Notes under the pieces: generated by a model
Seen by the model: only the letters and a program-made list of their open reading frames with translations
Databases searched by the model: none
Told to the model about the DNA's origin: nothing
In this document: positions 11,487 to 21,379 of the stretch, in pieces
Layout of the letters: every line of letters starts with the position of its first letter
Numbering within the stretch: position 1 is the first letter of the stretch
Program-made: the position numbers and the translations under genes
Origin: Orientallactaga sibirica
Lineage: Eukaryota; Chordata; Mammalia; Rodentia; Dipodidae
Assembly: GCA_036365145.1 (NCBI GenBank)
Contig: JAEOAD010000005.1
Coordinates: forward strand, 3,100,001 to 3,164,000
Length of the DNA: 64,000 nt
Direction: 5' to 3'

Positions 11487-11665
11487 CTTTTCATTGACAA
11501 CCTTCATTCATTCACATACACAATGCACCCTCAGGAAATCCCCTCCCACCATATGCCTTTGTCTTTCAGCCCCTCTCTCACTTCTGCTGAATCTTTTCCA
11601 ACTAGTCCTCTATTTTGATGTCATCATCTTTTATTTATTTTTTCCCCTCACATAGGTGCTGTGTA
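11487..11665 (-). mobile_element. L1 3' end fragment, minus
   Basis: Read on the minus strand it matches the order seen in the other L1 3' end at 50,310-50,500: GATGATGACATCAAAATAGA, GATTCAGCAGAAG, purine-rich GGTGGGAGGGGA, then CATTGTGTATGTGAATG and GTCAATGAAAAG. No ORF2 sequence was recognised here. Confidence 0.6.
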
Positions 11666-11689
11666 GATACTTCCAACTATCCATTTCTG

Positions 11690-11955
11690 CAGCAATGGAA
11701 ATCATCAAAAGCTCCTGGACATGAAGTAACCAATGCATTATGACCTCACAGCAGCTGTCGTCACCTGACCAAGCCTGCACAATACTGAGCCCATCAACAT
11801 CTCAACATGGATGGAGGAGGACATCAGAATAAAAGGGTGACTGATTAAAAAGAAAAAGGGGCTCAGTACTAGGCAGAGGACAAAAGAAGGCAATGGGAGG
11901 GAAATATGATCAAAATACATTATGTGCATGCAAGAAAACTTTCAATAAAAAGGGG
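11690..11955 (+). mobile_element. L1 3' end fragment, plus
   Basis: It ends with purine-rich GAGGACAAAAGAAGGCAATG, then TATGATCAAAATACATTATG and CTTTCAATAAAAAGG, a typical rodent L1 3' terminus with a poly(A) signal. It lies back to back with the minus-strand fragment to its left, so the two 3' ends point outward. Confidence 0.65.
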
Positions 11956-11969
11956 TTTTTAAAAGCTCT

Positions 11970-12175
11970 GCAGGGGCTGGAGACATGGGTCAGTAGTGAA
12001 AGGCACTTGCTTGCCAAGTCCCCAGCCAGGTTCAGTTCCTCAATACCCACAAAGTGGGGCATGTGGCATGCATCTGTGTGCTATTCTTTACAATGGCAAA
12101 ACCCCTGGCATGTCCATTCCCTCTCTCACTCTCACTCCCTTTCTCTTTCTCTCTACTTGCAAACAGATAAAATAT
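11970..12175 (+). mobile_element. tRNA-derived SINE inserted at the L1 tail
   Basis: It is flanked by 14-bp repeats TTTTTAAAAGCTCT at 11,956-11,969 and 12,176-12,189. The head reads GGGGCTGGAGACATGGGTCA and the body TGGCATGCATCTGTGTG, both diverged. Confidence 0.88.
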
Positions 12176-12189
12176 TTTTTAAAAGCTCT

Positions 12190-12972
12190 TCAGAAAAGTT
12201 GAGTAAATGAGCAGAGAGATAGTATGCAATCACTGCTATTTTTGTCTTTGACATAGCACAGGATCAAAGACTTCACACGGCACCTTCAAACACCAGATTG
12301 TGCATGTATCTCTGCATTACTAACAGTAATGCAGAGGCAAATAAGCCAGGAGAAGAACCACTGAAGAGGCAAAAATGGCTGATTGTACTGAGAACGGTTT
12401 CTGTTCTTCTTCTTAATTTAGTCTTGTTCTACAAATACTTTTCCACAATGAGATCGTTGATGGGATGGCTGGGAGAAGGACTCAAAAGTCACCTCGATGC
12501 TCTGCTCTTGAATGGTTATTCATGGATCACTTTTGTGTGAGCTCTTGGCCTATGGGTTGCAGGAAAACTTCATGCCTATTATTGTCACAGTCCTGCACCT
12601 GCCTATGTCTCTCTAGGGGCTGAAAACTGTCCTGGAAACCAGCCAGGATTTCCAAATTGGTGGAGGGACAAACAGGATAAATGTTTCCACTATCAGTATT
12701 GTATTCTAACATGTAGGGGTCACAGGTATCACTACTAACGATAAAAATAAAACTACATACATAGATCTTTTAATAAATTTTAAACTTAGTATTCCAAACT
12801 AAAATGTTTAGTATGAAATTAATATCTTCGAATGACTCATCTCTAAACTCACATCTTCCTTATTAGGTACCTGAATAATTTAAATGCAAAAGCATTTTAT
12901 ACCAATCATAAATTATTTTCAAATATCCTACGCAATAACTATTTGGTGATATTAAAGAAATTTAATATTGTA
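12190..12972. other. Unique AT-rich stretch, no gene seen
   Basis: An 80-codon open frame at 12,298-12,540 (plus) has a hydrophobic stretch but no recognisable family. I treat it as chance. Confidence 0.5.
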
Positions 12973-13255
12973 TGTGTTGGGGAGATGATATAGTCAGTAA
13001 ACTGCTTGCTATGCAAGCATGTGAGGACCAGATTTCGGATCTCCAGCATGCCTGCAAATACATGGTGGGCATGGTAGCCTAGGCCTGAGGCTTGTAATGA
13101 CAGTACTTGGGAGAAGAAGAGAGAGAGGATCTTTGCTGCGGCAGACTCACTAAGCTTAAGTAAAACTGCCTCTGTGAAATAAAGAGATCAATGGAGATGT
13201 ATCAGGTCAACCTATGGGCCTCCACACACATCCTAACACACACACACACACACAA
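12973..13255 (+). mobile_element. Old rodent SINE with (CA)n tail (B3/RSINE-like)
   Basis: TTGGGGAGATGATATAGTCA head, GGATCTCCAGCATGCCTGCA, then TGGGCATGGTAGCCTAGGCC and CCTCCACACACATCC running into a CA repeat. The same layout recurs at 48,768-49,105. Confidence 0.65.
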
Positions 13256-13309
13256 GCTAAGATTGTGTGACTTAGAGATTTTAGTATTAATTATTTTCTC
13301 CATATTCAC

Positions 13310-13481
13310 TTTTTTTTTATTTTTATTTTTATTTTTTGGTTTTGCAAGGTAGGGTCTCACTCTGGTCCAGGCTGACCTGGAATTCACTATGTAGTCTCAG
13401 GGTGGCCTGGAACTCTCGGCAATCCTCCTACCTCTGCCTCCCAAGTGCTGGGATTAAAGGCGTGCGCCACCACGCCCAGCT
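13310..13481 (-). mobile_element. B1 SINE, minus, in a nested pair
   Basis: T-rich tail, AGGTAGGGTCTCACTCTGG, CTCCCAAGTGCTGGGATTAA and CGTGCGCCACCACGCCCAGC are all intact. Its 9-bp target repeat CATATTCAC lies at 13,301-13,309 and 13,482-13,490. It is very well conserved, hence young. Confidence 0.95.
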
Positions 13482-13496
13482 CATATTCACATTTTT

Positions 13497-13742
13497 TTAA
13501 AAAAATATTTTATTATTTATTTATTTGAGAGAGAGAGAGAGAGATACAGAAATACAGAAGTAGACAGGTAGAGAGAGAGAGAGAGAACAGGCACAGGAGG
13601 GCCTCCAGCCACTGTAAACGAACTCCAGATGCATCCACCACCTTGTGCATGTGGCTTACGTGGGTCCTGGGGAATGGAGCCTTGAACAGGGTCCTTAGGC
13701 TTCACAGGCAAGCACTTAACCACTAAGCCTTCTCTCCAGCCC
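13497..13742 (-). mobile_element. tRNA-derived SINE, minus, in the nested pair
   Basis: T-rich tail, (GA)n tract, CTCCAGCCACTGTAAACGAA, ACCTTGTGCATGTGGCTTAC and reversed head AAGCCTTCTCTCCAGCCCC are present. It is flanked by CATATTCACATTTT-like repeats at 13,482-13,496 and 13,743-13,756, so it shares the B1's target site. Confidence 0.93.
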
Positions 13743-13756
13743 CATATTCACATTTT

Positions 13757-14952
13757 AATACTTTAATTTATAAGAGAGCTAGTAGACTTAAATTATAGAA
13801 AAAAATGGCATAGGTTTTGCTTGTACTTAATAACGATAAAACAATACTTTTATGCACATATATGTAGTTTTATCTAAAAAAATGGATGCATGTTAAATAT
13901 ATTGGTGAGCAAAAGTGAAAGGAAAATGCTTTAATAACTTGTATTTTTAAAACAAATGTTAGTTTATTATTTCAACTACAGTACAGCTATTCTCTTAGTG
14001 GAAGTTATTTTCTTATATATTAATTTTTACTCTCATGAAAAGTATTGATTATGGATATGAGTATATTAAAAAGTAATGTCACATGACTTGTTGACATTTT
14101 CCACAAAGCCAGGATATACATGGTTGTATATTCTTGTCTGAAATAAGCACTCAGTAGAATAAGAACATGCTCTAAATCGTTTTGGGGAATATTTTACAAA
14201 GTGAATGGAACTATATAAAACAGTGTGGATATTCATTTTTTCATGGTTTAAAATGATCATGAATTCAATATCAAGGATTTAAGGGAATTTAACAGTTTTA
14301 CTCCTGAGCACAATGCTGTTTCAGAAATCCAAAATACTTGAAGCTGGCTCATTAATTTTGTCTTTCTCTTGCTGAGTGTTCACTGAGGAAGGTGACCTCA
14401 ACCAACCTCAGTTAGCTTATGTGTAACATCTGCTGCAAGCAGCATTTACTTGTAAATCTTAATAATGTAAAAGTATGTTAAGGAAACAGTGATAGGGCAT
14501 ATGGATATGAAACATATTATCCTCGTGTATCCCATCAGAAGTAAAGTTACATTTATAATTCAGTATGTTTACGAAACAAAACTTAAATGTTTAAACTAAT
14601 TAGATTATCACTAATAACATAAGCAACAAAACTTCTTATGCAGATTTAAATCATGCAAGAGTAAGACAAAACTAATTTATTTACTTAGAATAATATAAAA
14701 ATTTAATGTAGATTGTAGCAGGAAATAATTCAGAAATTGGAAACAATTTAAACTGATTTTTTTTTTTACTGGAATCCACCTGAGATTCAGTCTCCCTTCT
14801 CTCTCAGAGATGATGACACCATCTAATACTTGCATGCATGCCTATGTGCAACTTTTTCTAAAAAGTAACTTTTGGCACACTACAAATGATGTACCACTGA
14901 GCCCAAAGTGAAAAGAGAAAATACTTTAATAATGTGTTTATTCAAAGACATT
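13757..14952. other. Unique, very AT-rich stretch, no gene seen
   Basis: No open frame above 65 codons and no recognised repeat in about 1.2 kb. Confidence 0.55.
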
Positions 14953-14956
14953 GATT

Positions 14957-15091
14957 TGCTTTTTGGTTGAGGCGGTGTTTCTTGAGGTTGGGTCTCACTC
15001 AAGTCCCGGTAACCTGGAATTCACTATGTAGTCTAAGGCTGGCCCCAAACTCACAGTGATCCTCCTACCTCTGCCTCCCAAGTGCTGGGAT
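14957..15091 (-). mobile_element. B1 SINE, minus, truncated at its head
   Basis: TTGGGTCTCACTCAAGTCCC, CCTGGAATTCACTATGTAGT and TGCCTCCCAAGTGCTGGGAT are clear. The sequence then switches abruptly to the next SINE and lacks the expected GCGCCACCACGCCCAGC end. Confidence 0.85.
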
Positions 15092-15274
15092 ACTGATGGT
15101 GGAGGAAGGAGGGAGAGAGGGAAGAGGATGTGCCAAGGCCTCCAGCCACTGCAAACGAACTCTAGATGCATGCCCCACTTTGTGCATCTGGCTTTACATG
15201 TGTACGGGTGACTCAAACTCGGGTCATTAGTTTTCACCTGCAAGCACCTTAACCATTAAGCAATCCCTGCAGCC
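15092..15274 (-). mobile_element. tRNA-derived SINE, minus, abutting B1
   Basis: The GA-rich tract leads into CCTCCAGCCACTGCAAACGA, ACTTTGTGCATCTGGCTTTA and the reversed head TAACCATTAAGCAATCCCTG. It has no A/T tail; the tail end is fused directly to the B1. Confidence 0.85.
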
Positions 15275-15371
15275 CAAATGTGTAGCCCAGGCTGGTTTCA
15301 AACTCTTGATCCTCCTGCCCCAGCCTTTTCAGCAATTTCATACCAGAGTGTGCCACCAAAACCTGCTGCTT
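15275..15371 (-). mobile_element. Old B1 fragment, minus
   Basis: GTAGCCCAGGCTGGTTTCAA and CTTGATCCTCCTGCCCCAGC are B1-like. The end GTGTGCCACCAAAACCTGCT is diverged. This older element was probably the target of the two younger SINEs on its left. Confidence 0.65.
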
Positions 15372-15387
15372 TTAAAAGTATTTGATG

Positions 15388-15622
15388 GGTTGGAGAGATG
15401 GCTTAGCAGTTAAGGCGCTTGCTGGCAAAGCCTAAGAACCCAGGTTCAATTCTCCAGTACCAATGTAAGCCACATGCACAGGGTGGCACATGAGTCTGGA
15501 GTTCATTTGCAGTGGATGAAGGCCTTGGTGTACCCTTCTGTCATTTTTCTCTCTCTGCTTCTTCTTCCCTGTCCTCTGTCTCTTCCACTCTCAAATGAAT
15601 AAGTAAACAAAATATTTTAAAA
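15388..15622 (+). mobile_element. tRNA-derived dipodoid SINE
   Basis: The head GGTTGGAGAGATGGCTTAGC, CCCAGGTTCAATTCTCCAG box B and TCTGGAGTTCATTTGCAGTG body lead into a CT-rich tract. Imperfect target repeats AAAAGTATTTGATG and AAAAAGTATCTGACATG flank it. Confidence 0.92.
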
Positions 15623-15639
15623 AGTATCTGACATGCTAC

Positions 15640-16914
15640 TTTATTGTAGTAAAACCATTTTATATTATTCTTGATACTGGTGATAAGTGTTGATTATGCA
15701 TGTTTCTGTATGTATATGTAAAAATTTATGATACATATCCCTGAAAACTGAACAATACATCTATTACCTAGTTTATCTTTTCAAAATTCACTGTCGTGTA
15801 AGCATCACCTGAGCCTCAAATCAAGTATTTTCTGACACAAATATATTTTTACAGCACTAAATCTGCCTTTCTCATAAAATATTAATAGGCGCATTCAAAT
15901 CTAAGTGTGTTAGCTTTCCTTCATGCATTTTATCTTCATCATTGTTCCCCAAGGAACTGAGCACTCTACACACTGAAAGGACTATTACTGCTCATTTCAA
16001 GTTGATTACATTAGTAATAGAGATACATTGTTTCCCTAAGAAATAAGGCTCAGTTTCAAGATAATATGCTTAAAATTTAAATATGTATGAACTCCATTTT
16101 GTATCACTGTCTTTAGCAGAAGAACCTATAATTTTAATATTTTTTATTAATGAGGCCAGCTCACTACTAACAGCATTAATTAGTTATTGAGTCAACTGAA
16201 AGCGGCACCAGCACACAAGTCTCAAAGAATGAGGAAAGGATGACATGCTGTGGTTTGAAGAAGGAAAACAGCACGAGGGCGAGAAGGACACAGGTGCTGT
16301 CATTGAGTCATTCCAGAAATCATATCTAGGCACAATATTCTACCTTCCCGTCTACGCACATGATATTCCACAGCACACTTAAGTATAAGGCCAAAGAGTG
16401 CACACCACCCAAACATGTAACTGAATTTTTATATACACACAATTTCTATCTAAAATATGAACATTCTAATTTGCACTGGAATATACTGCCACTTCCTTCA
16501 TATTTTAGCGTCTGTTATGAATGAAGTATTTTGCTTCCACAGGAAATGCCTTTGCTCAGGTACAGCAGGACATGGAGAAGAGGCGTGTGCTGTGTGTTTG
16601 TCCTATGCCATTACTAAGTCCCCTTTGATGACAAATCTAAGTTCCAGCTTTTGGTTTTCTTATTGCGACAGTGACTGACAAGCATTAGCATTTTTAGATC
16701 TGCTAAAATATACTTTGTGAATTATTTGGGGCAGGGGACTTTTACTCTGGCTTAGAGTCTCGAGGGAAAGCTTCATGATGGCAGGGGACAGCCCTGTGAG
16801 CACAGGCTTCTAGCCGCCGCATCTGCACAGCACGTGGAAGACAGCAGCGGGATTTTAAGTGGCTCATCTCTTGCCCAAGATTCTTACAGAATGAGTATAA
16901 CGGTGCATATTTTA

Positions 16915-16917
<3 letters not shown>
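15640..16917. other. Unique AT-rich stretch, no gene or repeat recognised
   Basis: Short chance frames only. The interval 16,140-16,210 is rich in homeodomain-type TAAT cores (ATTAATTAGTTATTGAG), which could be regulatory, but this is only a motif observation. Confidence 0.5.
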
Positions 16918-16986
<69 letters not shown>

Positions 16987-17288
16987 GCACATACATAAAG
17001 GGGGAGGGGGAGGGGGTGACAAAGCACAATGAGGAGTCAGAGAACCAGTTTCAGATCAGTCTCTGCCCGCCAGCTCATCTGAGGCAGGGTTTCTCACTCT
17101 GGATTCTTGCTCTGCTATGCTTTTCTGTTCTGACCGGGAGCCTCTGCCACCCATCTCGCTGTCCAGTGTGCTGGGATTATTCAAGCCTGCCATGGCTTCT
17201 GGTTGTTAAGTGGAGTGGGGGGATGAGACCTGGGGACTCCAGCTTGAGTGGTGAGTGCTATAACTACTGGCCCATCTCCCTGGCCCTG
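16918..17288 (-). mobile_element. Old rodent repeat with (TG)n(AG)n end
   Basis: A (TG)n run at 16,918-16,964 and (AG)n to 16,985 is followed by GAGGCAGGGTTTCTCACTCT, GTGTGCTGGGATTATTCAAG and the reversed tRNA-like head (CTATAACTACTGGCCCATCTC) at 17,260-17,285. The layout resembles 85-378. Confidence 0.6.
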
Positions 17289-17399
17289 AAGGGTCAGTAT
17301 CTTGATAAGTTGAAGAATGATGCTTCGTGGTTTCATACTTTTTCAATACTCTAAAATGTTGTCAAACTTAAAAAAAAAACTCAATTTCTCTCTCTTCTA

Positions 17400-18316
17400 A
17401 GGAAATATGTAGCTATTTAAATGGTGAAATTGTGCCCTGTGGGGGGTGGATAATGTTGTACCCAGAAGCCACATCACAGGCTATTGCCAAGGTTCTTGGA
17501 TGCCCACCAGAGCTTGATGGGAAGTCCGTACTGCTGAAGAGTCCACAGGCATGAGCTGCAGGACACCGAGGAACCACGGTAGAGCTGAGCTGCAATCTTC
17601 CACCTATTGGCTTGCTGTCAGGAGGCTGGAAAGACCTCTGCAGCCTAGAGAATCAATGGTCTTGACCAGCAGTGGACCCTGCGAGCCACATGTACCCACT
17701 AATGCACTGGTAGCATGTCTGCTATGGGGAAACCAACTGCTCTCTGGACTTGAGGACAGCTCCAAAAGAGGAAATTCTTCCCTGGTACTGAAAACCTAAG
17801 CAAAAGCCAACGGCTGCAGAGGTCATAAAAAAGAACTACTTCTGCTGTCTGGTTAAATGTTCTGCCATCAAACTGCCCTTTGATGACATGCATTTAGGCC
17901 CATATATTACTGCTACTCTCACTTTTGGTTAGAAAAGCTTCATGTTACAGATGGTGATGATCACTAGGGAAACTCAAAACTCACCTAAGTGCTAAGAAGA
18001 AATGACTGTGGATTGTTCAGCACTGAGTGAGACAGCTCTGTCACACCTTCTAAGGCTCTGGGACTACTGCGGGAGAAGTGGCGGAAAGAATTTAAGAGTC
18101 AAAAGAAGGGGAGGAGTGTTTTGTGCTCTTCCAAGTACAAAAGGGCCTTGGTCTTGAGCTCACCGCGGCTATGACAACGAAAACATTAAAACAGAGGGGA
18201 GACTAGTTGGAAGGAAGAAAGGATCAGTGGTGGTGGGACTGGGAGGGGTAAACAAGAGGGGATTACGATCATGGTATATTATCTTATATAAGGAGATTTT
18301 CAATAAAAATATTTTA
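17400..18316 (+). mobile_element. Probable L1 3' end, plus
   Basis: The last about 150 bases (GGGGAGACTAGTTGGAAGGA, GGACTGGGAGGGGTAAACAA, GGATTACGATCATGGTATAT and TTTTCAATAAAAATATTTTA) match the L1 3' terminus pattern seen at 11,955 and 50,310. Assignment of the upstream part (17,400-18,080) to the same L1 is inferred only from position; no reverse-transcriptase motif is readable. Confidence 0.5.
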
Positions 18317-18575
18317 AAATGTGACACGTGTTACCATTTAAAAACCAACACACCACATTTGGAATATAGGACTTTTTCCTTAAGGACTGCAAGTACTTGT
18401 CAATTCATCTGTTTACCATTTTCATGTCTTTCTACATCCTACAGGTGAGTCATCACTTATTTTCTACTTCACTAATTTAATGTCCCTTTCCGTGTCTCTA
18501 ATTTTTACAGTTATGTATATCACTGGTGCTCTCTTAATGTAGTGATTTTTTTTTTTTTAATTTAAAACTTTTTTT

Positions 18576-18763
18576 TAGGGCTAGAGAGATGGCTTAGTGG
18601 TTAAGGCACTTGTCAGCAAAATCAAAGGACCCAGGTTTGATTCCCCAGAACCCAAGTAAGCCAAATGCACAAGGTGGCACATGCATCTGGAGTTCATTTG
18701 CAGTGGCTGGAGGCCCTAGAGTGCCCATTCTGCCTCTCTCTCTTTCTCTCTCTCTCTCCTCAA

Positions 18764-18810
<47 letters not shown>

Positions 18811-18824
18811 AACAGATAAAAAAG
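18576..18824 (+). mobile_element. tRNA-derived SINE with long (CT)n
   Basis: The head GGGCTAGAGAGATGGCTTAG, GGTTTGATTCCCCAGAACCC and TGCATCTGGAGTTCATTTGC precede a long CT microsatellite (about 18,733-18,810) that has expanded beyond the usual size. Confidence 0.92.
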
Positions 18825-19106
18825 ACAAGGTATTAAAACATGCTTTATATCCCTTTTATTAACTGGGATTCTTTGTTGGTCTTTATTTTTCTGTTTGGTG
18901 GCAAGATGTTCCCAACTTTTATTATGCCATTTCTTCTTGAAATATTCAAAGCACTAGTCATCTCCTATGTCTTTTTGTTAACCTCTGATGGTTTTGGTAT
19001 GCTTCTCTATTTTCAAGGCAGTTATCATGTCTAAGACAACATGGGGAAAGATACCATGGGAAAAGACATTGGATCTTGTTATTACAGTACTGTGAAATAT
19101 CCTTCC

Positions 19107-19260
19107 AAGCTGAGCGTAGTGGCGCACGCCTTTAATCCCAGCACTTGGGAGGCAGAGGTAAGAGGATCACCGTGAGTTTGAAGCCACCCTGAGACTACAC
19201 AGTGCATTCCAGGACAGCCTGAGCTAGAGTGAGACCCTAACTTGGGGGAAAAAAAAGAAA
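19107..19260 (+). mobile_element. B1 SINE with target-site duplication
   Basis: AGCTGAGCGTAGTGGCGCAC, CTTTAATCCCAGCACTTGGG and an A-rich tail are present. Near-identical 14-bp repeats GAAATATCCTTCCA and GAAATATGCTTCCA flank it at 19,093 and 19,261. Confidence 0.93.
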
Positions 19261-19274
19261 GAAATATGCTTCCA

Positions 19275-19965
19275 TTCTCTGTCTAGATCTCTACTTGGCT
19301 AATGAAGTATTTTATAGGCGCTAGCAATATCTCAGGATTCAGCGCAACAGTGTCTTCACGCTACAGATGCCCATAAACACGATCTATGCACAGAGGAACG
19401 TGAGGTCTGAGTCCACACAGCCGTTCTCGATTCAGGCTCACGTCATGCATTTCGTCTTAAACTATTTCGAGAGTGCACAAGCTAGCGTCGTCGGCTCTGA
19501 CATGTCAGAGCCCTCAATGGCCCACTGAGCTATTTATGTCTTTAAGACAGTTGAATTCATTTTCTTGGCTGTACCTTCCTCAATGTGAGAGAGATGCTGT
19601 CTCCTCCATGGGTCAGGGAGATGAGGAACTAAGATGAAGCATTCCAAAATTTCTGGCTATGTCATAGTTGCTAAATACCAATATTGGTTTTCCCCATCCT
19701 TGCACACTGGCAGTCACTCAGCAGACATACAGGCACTTTTTGAGAAGAGGTAAAAGCAAGGATGATTTGGTACGTTATAGCTGACAGATGCCAGCGTTTC
19801 CAATACTGGTATTATGTGTGTGATTCAAAGTGCTTAACGGCACAAAATCATGGCAGACGACTCTCCAAACTTCAAGATAAATGTGATCTGCTGGCACTGT
19901 GATCCCATGAGACACTGTAAGCACCTCAGTGGACCTGTGATCCAATTTGCATGAGTAACAAAGAG
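19275..19965. other. Unique stretch, no gene seen
   Basis: No coding frame above 70 codons and no named repeat. Confidence 0.5.
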
Positions 19966-20177
19966 AAGGTTTATGTATTTGGGGCATGCTTCGTCACAAT
20001 TTCATCTTTCAAAATGAACACATTCACTGTTGTTGTTGTTCCTTGTGTTACACAGCATGCTGGCCAAATGACTTGGGAGCAGACAGGTACCAGTTAAGCA
20101 TGGTGCATTTGTGTGATGTGCACAGTACTTTTACTCCCTGAGCCAATACAAAACAAACGGAAAAACAAATAAATTCT
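19966..20177 (+). repeat. Left copy of a 212-bp direct repeat
   Basis: It begins AAGGTTTATGTATTTGGGGC and ends near AAATTCT. By eye it differs from the copy at 20,719-20,930 at about seven positions, so identity is near 97 percent. No TG...CA ends and no A-tail are visible, so I do not assign it to a transposon family. Confidence 0.93.
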
Positions 20178-20718
20178 GTATCATTCACTCAAGCATAAGA
20201 TATCCGCGGTGGCCCATTCATTCATTCTGTACCTGACACTGTCTCAGTACCAGGTGATGGTGGGGAGAACGCTCAACTCTTAAGGCAGCTAAAGGAGCTT
20301 TTATAATGATGTTTTACTTCCACTCTTCTACAATGCATGAAACAGCAATTGATGAAAAAAATGCAATCAACTGAGATAATTAGGCAGAAACTATTCATTT
20401 TAGTAAAATAACAACATTTCTCATATTTTAAGCTATTTTGAATCCTGATCATTCTCATTGAAAACTGAGTGTTATACCTGAAGACCACAGATAAAGTGGT
20501 AGGTACTTCATAAGTCATACATACAAGGCACGAGAGCATTTTAGAATTCCTTTCTCCCCGTGTCACTGAGAGTGACTGCTGCTCCCCTCGTGCTGTGCTA
20601 AGTGTCTGAGAAGCTTCGGAACCTGCTTCTCCACAGCTTTGCTCAAGGGGGCTCTTCCCTTCCGCCAGTGAGAAAGAAGGAACGGTTTGGAGAATCTAAT
20701 TTCCTACAGGAACAACAT
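20178..20718. other. Unique spacer between the two 212-bp repeats
   Basis: It contains a 97-codon chance frame on the minus strand (20,273-20,566) and no recognisable repeat. Confidence 0.5.
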
Positions 20719-20930
20719 AAGGTTTATGTATTTGGGGCATGCTTCGTCACAATTTCATCTTTCAAAATGAACACATTCACTGTTGTTGTTGTTCCTTGTG
20801 TTACACAGCATGCTGGCCAAATGTCTTGGGAGCAGACAGGTACCAGTTAAGCATGGTGCATTTGTGTGATATGCACAGTGCTTTTACTCCCTGAGCCAAT
20901 ACAAAACAAATGGAAAAACAAGCAAGTTCT
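20719..20930 (+). repeat. Right copy of the 212-bp direct repeat
   Basis: It has the same start AAGGTTTATGTATTTGGGGC and shared GGAGCAGACAGGTACCAGTT. Differences from the left copy include ATGTCTTGGG for ATGACTTGGG, GATATGCAC for GATGTGCAC and CAAATGG for CAAACGG. Confidence 0.93.
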
Positions 20931-21223
20931 TCCTCCCCTAGGGCAGGGAACAGTAATAGTTCGTTTACTAAGAGCACAGCCTTAGACTAGTCACAGACTA
21001 GCAGTGCAGCTGCTATGGGATGCTTTTCCACTCGCATCTGTTTTTGACTCTGTATTTAACCAAACCGGGGTTTTCCCTTAGCTACAAATGGCCTAATTTA
21101 AGTAGGAACAGAGTTGTATAGAGTCAGCACTGGCTGTTCCATGCCTGTGATAATTCAACAATTATAGGTCACACTTGCATCAGTGCTTCTGGGCCATAGT
21201 GGCTGAGAGCTTTGAAAGTGCCT

Positions 21224-21379
21224 GGGCTGGGGAAATGGCTTAGCAGTTAAGGCATTTGCCTGAAAAGCTTACCATTCACCACCTTGTGCATCTGGCTTAC
21301 GTGGGTACTGAGGAATTGAGCCTGGGTCCTTCAGCTTTGCAGGCAAGCACCTTAACAACTAAGCCATCTCTGCGGCCCC
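21224..21379. mobile_element. Inverted (snapback) tRNA-derived SINE
   Basis: 21,224-21,272 is the SINE head in plus orientation (GGGCTGGGGAAATGGCTTAG). From about 21,277 the same family continues in minus orientation (CCACCTTGTGCATCTGGCTT) back to the reversed head AACTAAGCCATCTCTGCGGC. The ends are complementary over about 48 bases and could form a hairpin. Confidence 0.85.

Noticed and set aside
16742..17354. ORFs spanning the (TG)n(AG)n microsatellite
   Set aside because: The translations are runs of alternating residues dictated by the dinucleotide repeat and a transposon fragment.
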